A DNA stretch of 38,311 bases from a virus: positions 1-38,311 of IMG/VR virus record IMGVR_UViG_3300042549_005347. One strand, given 5' to 3'. The position numbers were made by a program, and so were the translations under genes. How positions within the stretch are numbered: position 1 is the stretch's first letter; each line of letters begins with the position of its first letter. A model generated the notes under the pieces. It searched no databases. It was not told where the DNA came from and saw nothing but the letters and a program-made list of their open reading frames with translations. Of the stretch, positions 16,011 to 23,633 are shown in pieces.

Positions 16011-17930
16011 ATGTCACTTCCATATGACGCCAATCAACGCGCTTTAAATTTGTCTAAGGCTATATCTGAAGTTAAAGGCAATATTGTTTTTAAAGGCTTC
16101 ATGGGCCCGACAATCAAGGATGATGTAAGTCTCCCATCTCTTGGAATCCGTGCTGCTCGTAGTGCGGGGGTAATTGTTGATGACCTCGGGAAAATGCGTT
16201 GTCCACCAGGGACTCCGAACGCTAATCAGTTCACTGACCTACAGATGAGTAACTGTATGGTTCCAAGTGCAGAAACAATTGCTAACGCTGCTGCTGAAGC
16301 ATTATCAAGTCTGTTGCCTGGTAAAGAACCGACACCTGTTGAGCGTGCTATTGGAAAACTTACTGATTCTTCAGATTTGGCTGGACTTCCTAAAGTAGAC
16401 CATGCAACATCTGCACAAATTAAAGAGTTCAATGCCGAAATGCTCGCCATGGCTCCAAAGTGGGGTCGCGTTGATGACGAATACATCAAAAGGATAAATG
16501 ATACTGGTTACTACTCCACAGCCATTAGGACACTGACAGAGCGACAGGCGTTACGCAGGGAGCAGATGGCGAAAAAGATTTCCAACCTTCGCCGCATGAT
16601 TGAATCAGGCGCACAGACAGATGAATCAGGATTTCCATTTCATAGAGTGATAGACCCCAAAACTCATGAATTCATCCTCACGCACACCGATGAAGAAGTA
16701 ATTGAGGCGATTGAACAGACCGCATTAATAATTGCAAAAGCACGCAAACCCGAAGCATCAGTATGGGCTAAAGGGGAGCATCTAGAAGCATATTTAACAG
16801 ATGGTTATCGTCCAATGTCGGAAGGTGCATCGGATGCCAAAGTTGGTGAGGCTATGACTTCCTTGCTTGGCAACCGTGGGAAATTTGAAGCGAGCGTTGG
16901 GGCGGAATATGGTTCTGGTGTTCGCCCCGTGTACGGCTTTAGTCGCTTCACTTTCTGGGACGATGAATTAAAACGAATCACGGATGAGAAAAACCTAAAA
17001 GAAGGCGAAGAAGTGTTCAGCACAGACCACTACCTAACCGTTCCTGGTAGAGGTGCGGGTGGAATTGGTGGCTACGAGGGGGCATTTGCTGGCGACGCAA
17101 TCGGCTATGGAGACATGGAATTTGTGCTTCATGCAGAGGTGGCGGATAGAACGACAATACATCACAGGGACAGCCTTCTCAATCCAGCAAGAGGTACTGC
17201 CGCGGTTGATGCACCAGACGAGGAATTGGTTGAGGCAATTATTGGTCACTTGACCGACAGTGACATTGACGACAACATAAATCGTCTATTAAGAACTCAT
17301 GTTACGCAAGATTTTGTTAATTGGACTAGGTCGTCGGGAAACAACGAAGAAAACTTAAATCCAAACGGTCAATTTACGGAATCAAATATTCTTGGGGGAT
17401 TCACCGCTCAAGACATCAAGGAAATTAAATTTGACGCACGGAGACTCTTTCCAGAATACAAAACACGGTTCAACCCTGACGGTATTGACGGCGCGGAACT
17501 GATTCAAAAGATTGAAGACCAGCATTTGTCTACGGAACAGTTACTTGCAGCAGGTTTTACAATGGGCGAGATTGAAGTTGCCCGTGCAAAAATTGCAGGA
17601 TGGAAGACAAAAAACGCCGAAGGCAATCAGGGCAAGAATCAGGCGTCTGCAATGGAGAGCGAGTTGAGTCTCAATGGTTTAATATCGGCTATGGAAATGG
17701 AACGAATCACGGCATTGGTTGCTGAAAAGGCTCCGAACGCCAAACTTATTTTTGGTTCTCCTAATGGTCTAGATTTGAGTGACCCCACAAAATATGCAGG
17801 CGGTAAGGCTGGAGACCTCATCACCGATATTTGGGCAGAGCGCATGCGCGTACAGTTGCTTAAAGATGTCCAAAGAGAAATCCAATGGGCAGCGGCACCG
17901 CCAACCCCAGTCGGCGAAAGTGTTGCGTGA
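16011..17930 (+). CDS. Large accessory head-operon protein: C-x17-C tag plus DUF3626/ART-like region
   Basis: The 639-aa protein carries near its N-terminus the motif RCPPGTPNANQFTDLQMSNC (C64 to C82), the first of four copies in consecutive genes. Helical segments follow (RTLTERQALRREQMAKKISN). Residues ~280-390 contain RPVYGFSRFTFWDDELKR, then AIGYGDMEFVLHAEVADRTT and HHRDSL. The order RPxYG, YGD-x-x-x-VL, R-T-T, DSL resembles DUF3626-type proteins and, more loosely, ADP-ribosyltransferase-like effectors. The C-terminus is helical, with segments that recall nucleic-acid or coiled-coil proteins. The location between protease and capsid suggests packaging in or on the head. The enzymatic assignment is tentative. 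Confidence 0.75.
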   Translation: MSLPYDANQRALNLSKAISEVKGNIVFKGFMGPTIKDDVSLPSLGIRAARSAGVIVDDLGKMRCPPGTPNANQFTDLQMSNCMVPSAETIANAAAEALSSLLPGKEPTPVERAIGKLTDSSDLAGLPKVDHATSAQIKEFNAEMLAMAPKWGRVDDEYIKRINDTGYYSTAIRTLTERQALRREQMAKKISNLRRMIESGAQTDESGFPFHRVIDPKTHEFILTHTDEEVIEAIEQTALIIAKARKPEASVWAKGEHLEAYLTDGYRPMSEGASDAKVGEAMTSLLGNRGKFEASVGAEYGSGVRPVYGFSRFTFWDDELKRITDEKNLKEGEEVFSTDHYLTVPGRGAGGIGGYEGAFAGDAIGYGDMEFVLHAEVADRTTIHHRDSLLNPARGTAAVDAPDEELVEAIIGHLTDSDIDDNINRLLRTHVTQDFVNWTRSSGNNEENLNPNGQFTESNILGGFTAQDIKEIKFDARRLFPEYKTRFNPDGIDGAELIQKIEDQHLSTEQLLAAGFTMGEIEVARAKIAGWKTKNAEGNQGKNQASAMESELSLNGLISAMEMERITALVAEKAPNAKLIFGSPNGLDLSDPTKYAGGKAGDLITDIWAERMRVQLLKDVQREIQWAAAPPTPVGESVA

Positions 17931-17931
17931 C

Positions 17932-18408
17932 ATGATTGACAAAAAAGAGTTTCCCATACCAGTTGCATCGGTCGGTAAGGCGATTATCTACACTTGCCTA
18001 AAGCCTGAGTCGCCAACATATGACGGCTATTTTTCTGAGGACGGGTTAGATAAACCAATCAAGGTTTACGCTTTGTACTTTCACCTAAACGATGGTGGAA
18101 TTCAATCAAAACTTGACGAATGGCGTCTAATAGATACAACAGAGTTTCATAAGCAGTTTTGGGAAATGCCTTCACGCGCAGAAAAGATGGACACAGAAAG
18201 ATGGATAGCCATGTTTTCTACCCGTTCAGAGCCCATGACCCCTGATATTCTTACAAGTGTAGGAATAAAGCCAGAAGAAATATATGGCAAACTGGGCGAG
18301 AGCACTAAAGAGCCTAAATCAGCCCTTGCTCAAAATGCTGACAAGCGTGCCTTTGATTTTAGAAAAAAAGCATCAAAACCAACCGTTCGGAGAAACAATG
18401 CAGGATAA
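17932..18408 (+). CDS. Hypothetical 158-aa protein interleaved in the large-protein array
   Basis: I chose the ATG at 17932, two bases after the preceding stop (TGACATG); in-frame upstream starts would overlap the previous gene. The product begins MIDKKEFPIPVASVGKAIIY, has a strand-rich middle (KVYALYFHLNDGGIQSKLDE), the helix FHKQFWEMPSRAEKMDTERW and a basic, probably disordered end (KKASKPTVRRNN). It overlaps the next large gene by 11 bases. No family is recognised. Like the small genes at 23338 and 26165, it sits between large tagged proteins and may be a partner or chaperone (inference). Confidence 0.72.
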   Translation: MIDKKEFPIPVASVGKAIIYTCLKPESPTYDGYFSEDGLDKPIKVYALYFHLNDGGIQSKLDEWRLIDTTEFHKQFWEMPSRAEKMDTERWIAMFSTRSEPMTPDILTSVGIKPEEIYGKLGESTKEPKSALAQNADKRAFDFRKKASKPTVRRNNAG

Positions 18409-20317
18409 TGAAAGCGTTCTTCCTGTACGCAAGCGTGTTGGTTCAGACTTCCAAGTAAAAGTTGGACTTATTGGCTCGCAGTCTGGCGCAGTACAGGCTG
18501 GACAGGCAGTTGCAAGCACATTGATTCCTGGCAACCTTTCTCCTCTTCGTAGCCCTTTAAAGTCAACCCTCTTTTCTGCTTTAACTCCAGGCAAAGTCAA
18601 TATTCGTGGCATTCCACGACCAGGCAATGGCGTATCTCGCTGTCCTGCTGGCTTTCAACACGGTGGACGCTTCACCAATAACCAGTTCAGCACATGTGGT
18701 GCACAGTTGTTTGACATTCCTGGTCCGCTAGCAATTGCAAGCGCTTTAATTCGTGGAGTCCGTAACGCTTCGTCTGGTCGTGCGCAGGCTGAAAACATCT
18801 CGGAAGTCGTAACTGGTGGTCAGACATCTGGAGTTTCTGCACAAATCAGCCGTATGGCTCAGGTACCTAAAAGCGGTGCTTTTAACGCCAAGAAAGTTGC
18901 TGAAGTAGTAAAGAGTTCAATCAACACATTGACTGGTGCCCCATCTGGTGAAGCACGGCTAATCAGGAAAGATGGCTACCTCCTGAAGCCAATCGTTCCT
19001 TCTTCGGTATTACGCAACTTTGGCGGGAACCCCGACATGCAGGACGGCGTGTTTATCCGTTCTATTCAAAAGCCGTCAGACATTATTGGTGATGACCTTG
19101 CTTTGTTGTCGGGCCCAGCAATCCAGCAAATTACTTATGTCGCACCAAATGGCTCACAGATTTCCATTCAACGCCAGCGTATATTAACTACTGGTGAGAA
19201 GCGCAAGTTTGGTCGCCAACTCAATGCAGCCGCTGCTGCTTCTAGTTCCCTTGATGTCGGAAACACAATTCGTGAGTTTGCCAACAATTCGGGTGGAGCG
19301 TTCAAGTACTCCGAGAAGTTCCCCAACATTGAAAGTCCTTTAGATTTAATCAATGTTACTGATGACAAGAAAAAGAATGTCCAAGTGCGTCGTTGGGTTT
19401 ATGAGACATTCATGAAAAATGGTAAAGGCAAACCGTTAAGTTCATCAACCATGCGCGAGTCGGCAACACTTCGTGAAGATGGCGGTTCATCAACAGACTC
19501 CCCATCTAGCGTCCAAGAAGCAATTGCTTACATTAAAAACGGTGGTGACCCATTTGATGTTCCGCAAGAGTTTCTCGCTCAGGCACTATCCGCTACTGAC
19601 ATCTACGAACAAGAAAACCTCAATACAGGCGTGGTCAAGTTCAGCAAAGGTGACGGGAACGCAATCTATCAAGTTCCAGAAACAGTGAAAAATGGCTCCA
19701 TTGCTGAGCGCATCTATTCAGACATTGCATCACAACTTGGACTCCAAACAGCACCAGCACGATTCATAAAGACCCCCAAGGGACGCAGTACCGTCCTTGG
19801 TGACGCAGTGCCAGATGGCTACAAACTTGACCTCAATGCCCCTCTCAAAGATGTTGACCACGGAGATTTGTTGCGTATCGCAATGAGTGACTTTGTCTCA
19901 GATAAGCGTGGGCGTTCACCTGCAACTATTACACCTGTCCGTTCTGGAGCAAAACTCACGGTCGTTCCTACCAGTAATGAATTATCGCTTGGTGCAGGAT
20001 TAACAACAGCAGAAATAAATGTCAGGTATAAACTTGACTTACCTTCGTACTTGACCACCCGTGAAACTGCAACATACAAAAAGGCTTACGACGGCATTAG
20101 TGAAGAAGCCAGAAAAGTATTAAGCAGATTGTATGATAATATTCTTAATAGGGCAGAAAAATTTAAATGGGATGAATACATATCCCGATTGACTGCAGAT
20201 GGTGAACTTTCTACAGCAGAGAAGGCACACATTTTAATCGTACGGAAAATATACGACAATCGCCTCAAAGCATTAAAATCAAACAAATCACAATTTTTAT
20301 CGTTGCTCGGAATTTAG
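18398..20317 (+). CDS. Large C-x17-C tagged protein with degenerate (pseudo)kinase-like C-terminus
   Basis: The ATG at 18398 (MQDNESVLPVRKRVGSDF) has GGAG at correct spacing; a longer frame back to 18284 lies inside the previous gene. The 639-aa product has the tag RCPAGFQHGGRFTNNQFSTC (C82 to C100) followed by a helix. The C-terminal third contains IAERIYSDIASQLGLQTAPA, similar to the helix-C region of HipA/PI-kinase-like folds, then MSDFVSDKRGRSPATI (~497-512) where the paralogues have DFVFDNQDRHGRN. Here the loop reads DKRGRS (D502-S507), so the His and Asn positions differ, and the metal-binding DNG/DQG motif is not evident. It is probably a catalytically dead kinase-like protein. Confidence 0.8.
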   Translation: MQDNESVLPVRKRVGSDFQVKVGLIGSQSGAVQAGQAVASTLIPGNLSPLRSPLKSTLFSALTPGKVNIRGIPRPGNGVSRCPAGFQHGGRFTNNQFSTCGAQLFDIPGPLAIASALIRGVRNASSGRAQAENISEVVTGGQTSGVSAQISRMAQVPKSGAFNAKKVAEVVKSSINTLTGAPSGEARLIRKDGYLLKPIVPSSVLRNFGGNPDMQDGVFIRSIQKPSDIIGDDLALLSGPAIQQITYVAPNGSQISIQRQRILTTGEKRKFGRQLNAAAAASSSLDVGNTIREFANNSGGAFKYSEKFPNIESPLDLINVTDDKKKNVQVRRWVYETFMKNGKGKPLSSSTMRESATLREDGGSSTDSPSSVQEAIAYIKNGGDPFDVPQEFLAQALSATDIYEQENLNTGVVKFSKGDGNAIYQVPETVKNGSIAERIYSDIASQLGLQTAPARFIKTPKGRSTVLGDAVPDGYKLDLNAPLKDVDHGDLLRIAMSDFVSDKRGRSPATITPVRSGAKLTVVPTSNELSLGAGLTTAEINVRYKLDLPSYLTTRETATYKKAYDGISEEARKVLSRLYDNILNRAEKFKWDEYISRLTADGELSTAEKAHILIVRKIYDNRLKALKSNKSQFLSLLGI

Positions 20318-20318
20318 T

Positions 20319-23300
20319 ATGGAAACAGCATTCATCATCACAGACAAAAACAAGATGCCCTATGCAGTAGTCAGCATTTTGAAGGGTGGTACAGAATTTC
20401 ACCCTCTGTCTGAGAACGCCAAGACATGGTCTGGTTGGATGAACGATGAGTATGCAGTACGCCAAGTGACCAAGGGTCAACTCACGGCGACACTTGATAA
20501 TTCCATGTCCGTTGAAGGACCTATTGCTTATGCCCGCAATAACAAACTTCGTCTTGATGAACTGATTGCTCAGGCAAAGAAGATTCCCGTAGTAGAGCAA
20601 ATTGAAGGCAAGAAGAGCGTGGATGAACTTCAAATCATCTCCATCTTGGATGCTCAACTTTCTCAACTAGATGACAGTGAATGGCATAACGCAATCCAGT
20701 TCAAGGCTGGTGCTTTTGTCGCTGACTCCAATAAGGCTTCAATGAACTTTGAAGTCAAGAGGACTCGCGCACTTTGGGATGCTGGCTTGTCTATTCCTGG
20801 CACAAATCGTCGTGGCGGTTGGCGTTGCCCACCAGGGATGGCTTTTGGTGGTCAAATCACTGACCGTTTTGGTCGTAACTGTGGCGCTGGTCTTGCTCGT
20901 CGTTTAGCCAATGGTCTTCAAAATGTTGGTGAACGAATTGAAAATGCTGATGATGCAAAGCGCGGCAAGCGTGTTGCGCGACGCAACGCTGCTATGGGTC
21001 GCCGTCTTGCTGGCGCAGGCGCTATTGAACGAGGCGCAGGAAGAATCGCTGATGCTTTAGAAACAAACTTACCGAAGGCTCCTGCTGGTCGTGTAGTCGG
21101 TGCACCAGTACGGAAAATTAGAGGTGCTGGTGTTGTAGAACGAGGTGCAGGGCGTCTTGCTGACGCACTAGAAACCAAGCCACCTAAAGTTCGTGGTGCA
21201 GGTCGTATTGAGCGCGGTGCTGGTCGCCTTGCAGATGCTCTTGAAACTAGACCACCAAAGCGTACGCGCATTGGTCGTATTGAGCGTGGCGCAGGAAGAC
21301 TGGCTGACGCACTTGAAACACGCCCACCGAAAGTAAAACCAAAACGCACCATCGTCGGAGAAGCAGACAGAACTCCAATTCGTGATAATGCTATTCGTCG
21401 TGGTCTCCGTGATATTGCGCCAGACCTCATGGCTTATGCCGAAGGTGCTGAAGCAGGAGTTCGTGGACGCAGAAACCCTGTCTATGAAGGAACCCCCGAG
21501 AAACTTCCAAGTGGTGGAGTTCGCAAACCTAAAGCACCTAAAGCGGCTGCAGCAACTGCAAAGCCTCGTAAACCACGAGTGGCACCAGTCGCCCCTAAAA
21601 AACCCAAGGCTCCGAAGGAACCAAAGTTGGTTGATGATGTAAGTGGCATCCCTGTACCAAAGGGACTTCCAAGAAATAACGAATCTCTTTCTGACTACAT
21701 GACTCGTAAGTACAACGAACATCAAGAACAAATTCGTTTGATTCAAAAAGGTGGCGGCAAGGCTGGATTCTTGAAGCGTCCTGAGTGGGACAAGTTCCAC
21801 GGTCCAGAGGTTGAGGCTAACTGGAAGAAAAAGAATGCTGGTCGCGCTGCTCGTGCTACTGCTTCTGACGCAAAAGCACCGAAGAAACCAGTTGCACCAA
21901 AGAAACCCGCAGCACCTAAAAAGCCATTTGATTCACCCAAAAAAGGATTTGATGACTTGATGGATGCACAGCGTGCTCGCGCTCTCCATGAAGCAGACAT
22001 CAACAGAGCACAAGCGCACAAAATTGTTAGATACGACGGTAAGTATTTTGTTGTTGAAGATGGCGAAGTAATTCGCGCCAATGCCGCTGGTGCCAACCTT
22101 AATGTAGTGCCAGAGCCGCCACGACCTCCTGCGAGACCGCCAGTAGTGGTAACCCCTCCTACCCCAGTCGTTACAGCACCAACGGCACCAAAGAAGCCGC
22201 GAGCACGGAAGGGTGATGTTGTTGATACGGATATTAAACCGAAGCGCAGCCCTAAGAACACTGGCAAAAAGGGTCTAGCCAACATTGACAACGCTATTGA
22301 CCATCTTCAAAAAAATGATGGTCTTCTCGCCGACCTTCCAGAAAATGTTGTGGCAGAAGCGGTCATTGACAACAACCTTCGTGGCAATCCAGCAATCCTT
22401 GGTAAGACACGCAGTGAAATTATGCGTGGTGGATTTAAAGCAAATGGTCTCAGGCAAGGAGATACATTTGAAAATGATAGATACAAGTTCAAGTTAGTTA
22501 AAGAAACATCAGGATATGGCATCTGGGATGTTGTTGAAGTCGTCGATAAAGACACTAAAGAAAAATGGTTCTTGAAAGCATCACAGTTCGGTCAGCACGA
22601 CGCAATGTTAGAAAATATTGGTATGGCGGCGGCGGAAGCACTTGACTTCGGCAACGATGCTAACCATATTAAAATGGGTGACGAGTTTGAGGCTTTTGAC
22701 GGACGAAACGCACGATGGACAATGATGCGAGACATTAATCAGTGGGAGCATGGCGGTCAGAGGGGCAATCAGCCGTATGCAGATGCGATTGATATGCCTC
22801 CGCAGTTGAGGTCAAAAATTGAATTACGCGATGCTGCAAGGCTCGCTGTCATGGACTTTGTTTTCGACAACCAAGACCGTCATGGAAGAAACTTCATGTT
22901 TGCCGAAAATGCTAAAGGTCAAGTGCGGTTAGGTGTTATCGATAATGGTCTTTTTGCTGGCGGAAGAGTTGAAGATGGTGATTTCAAACGCTATGCAAAA
23001 GAGGTTAAAGGTCTTAATGTTGCTGAATACAAGGCTGGAAACCACCGTTTCTCTGGCAACAATGGAATTAATGGACTCAGAAAGATTGGTTTCAGACACC
23101 AAGACGCCCCTAGCCGCGAGAGGTTTGCTGAACAAGCAAGGCGTTCGGTCGCAAGAATACAACAAGAACTTGATAGTATCCTTGACATAAAAAGAATTGA
23201 AGGAAATGGTGTGAAGTTGTCATCAACCGAAAAACAACATCTTGCCGCAGTTCGCACTATTGCAGAAGCAAGAATTGCTCATCTTTTAAATCCAGCAAAC

Positions 23301-23330
23301 ATGAACGAACTAGTCGGAATGTTCAACTAA
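20319..23330 (+). CDS. Very large C-x17-C tagged protein with PI3/4-kinase/HipA-like C-terminal domain
   Basis: The 1003-aa protein is modular. Residues 1-140 are a distinct N-terminal domain. At 142-190 is a segment shared with the 23634 protein, including the tag RCPPGMAFGGQITDRFGRNC (C170 to C188). Residues ~232-338 hold a tandem repeat with core ERGAGRLADALET. A Pro/Lys/Ala-rich linker and a second shared block follow (RKYNEHQ at ~463, then GGGKAG, PEWDKFHG). The C-terminal ~260 residues look like an atypical kinase: K753 in KWFLKAS, a helix-C Glu in AMLENIGMAAAEAL, catalytic loop DRHGRN (D853 to N858) and metal-binding IDNG (D875). The substrate is unknown. A capsid-associated or injected effector is my inference from position. 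Confidence 0.82.
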   Translation: METAFIITDKNKMPYAVVSILKGGTEFHPLSENAKTWSGWMNDEYAVRQVTKGQLTATLDNSMSVEGPIAYARNNKLRLDELIAQAKKIPVVEQIEGKKSVDELQIISILDAQLSQLDDSEWHNAIQFKAGAFVADSNKASMNFEVKRTRALWDAGLSIPGTNRRGGWRCPPGMAFGGQITDRFGRNCGAGLARRLANGLQNVGERIENADDAKRGKRVARRNAAMGRRLAGAGAIERGAGRIADALETNLPKAPAGRVVGAPVRKIRGAGVVERGAGRLADALETKPPKVRGAGRIERGAGRLADALETRPPKRTRIGRIERGAGRLADALETRPPKVKPKRTIVGEADRTPIRDNAIRRGLRDIAPDLMAYAEGAEAGVRGRRNPVYEGTPEKLPSGGVRKPKAPKAAAATAKPRKPRVAPVAPKKPKAPKEPKLVDDVSGIPVPKGLPRNNESLSDYMTRKYNEHQEQIRLIQKGGGKAGFLKRPEWDKFHGPEVEANWKKKNAGRAARATASDAKAPKKPVAPKKPAAPKKPFDSPKKGFDDLMDAQRARALHEADINRAQAHKIVRYDGKYFVVEDGEVIRANAAGANLNVVPEPPRPPARPPVVVTPPTPVVTAPTAPKKPRARKGDVVDTDIKPKRSPKNTGKKGLANIDNAIDHLQKNDGLLADLPENVVAEAVIDNNLRGNPAILGKTRSEIMRGGFKANGLRQGDTFENDRYKFKLVKETSGYGIWDVVEVVDKDTKEKWFLKASQFGQHDAMLENIGMAAAEALDFGNDANHIKMGDEFEAFDGRNARWTMMRDINQWEHGGQRGNQPYADAIDMPPQLRSKIELRDAARLAVMDFVFDNQDRHGRNFMFAENAKGQVRLGVIDNGLFAGGRVEDGDFKRYAKEVKGLNVAEYKAGNHRFSGNNGINGLRKIGFRHQDAPSRERFAEQARRSVARIQQELDSILDIKRIEGNGVKLSSTEKQHLAAVRTIAEARIAHLLNPANMNELVGMFN
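21012..21332 (+). repeat. In-frame tandem repeat (four units) within the large kinase-like gene
   Basis: Four units begin near 21012, 21123, 21195 and 21267. Each encodes a core (I/V)ERGAGR(L/I)ADALET followed by a Pro/Lys spacer. Units 2 to 4 have an exact 24-codon period; unit 1 has a 13-residue longer spacer. The paralogue at 23634 has only one copy (VERAAGRVADALET, around residue 109), so the array looks like an expansion within this gene. Confidence 0.9.
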
Positions 23331-23337
23331 GGAAATT

Positions 23338-23628
23338 ATGTATCCAATAGTTTATACACAAACAGACACAAACAAAAATAAGGCTTTCCGTTTAGTGGTA
23401 GTCACCGCTCTTGGTCAATTTGAAGAGCATTCCAATTTTGGAATTTACGATATTGAAACAAGCGAAAATTATTCAAACAATAAAGGTCGTTTTGATTCAG
23501 AAAAAGCAGTGCGGGGACTTTTCACTACTGGCTCACAGGGTTCTTCTACCGAATTTACAAAAATTGAAAATGCCAGCAAAGCAAAAATTACTTCTCTAAT
23601 TAATGAAGTAAAGAATTACCACGAGTAG
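23338..23628 (+). CDS. Hypothetical 96-aa protein between two kinase-like genes
   Basis: The product starts MYPIVYTQTDTNKNKAFRLV after a good AAGGAA ribosome site. It is a small alpha/beta-looking protein: strands RLVVVTALGQFEEHSNFGIY, a polar middle (SENYSNNKGRFDSEKAVRGL) and a C-terminal helix KAKITSLINEVKNYHE. No family is recognised. It lies 7 bases after one large kinase-like gene and 5 bases before the next. The spacing suggests co-translation and perhaps a binding partner of one of them (inference). Confidence 0.75.
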   Translation: MYPIVYTQTDTNKNKAFRLVVVTALGQFEEHSNFGIYDIETSENYSNNKGRFDSEKAVRGLFTTGSQGSSTEFTKIENASKAKITSLINEVKNYHE

Positions 23629-23633
23629 TAACA

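Noticed and set aside
20918-21800. Minus-strand frames of 170 and 210 aa opposite the tandem repeat region
   Set aside because: Repeated DNA creates repeated antisense frames; no start signals or known domains.
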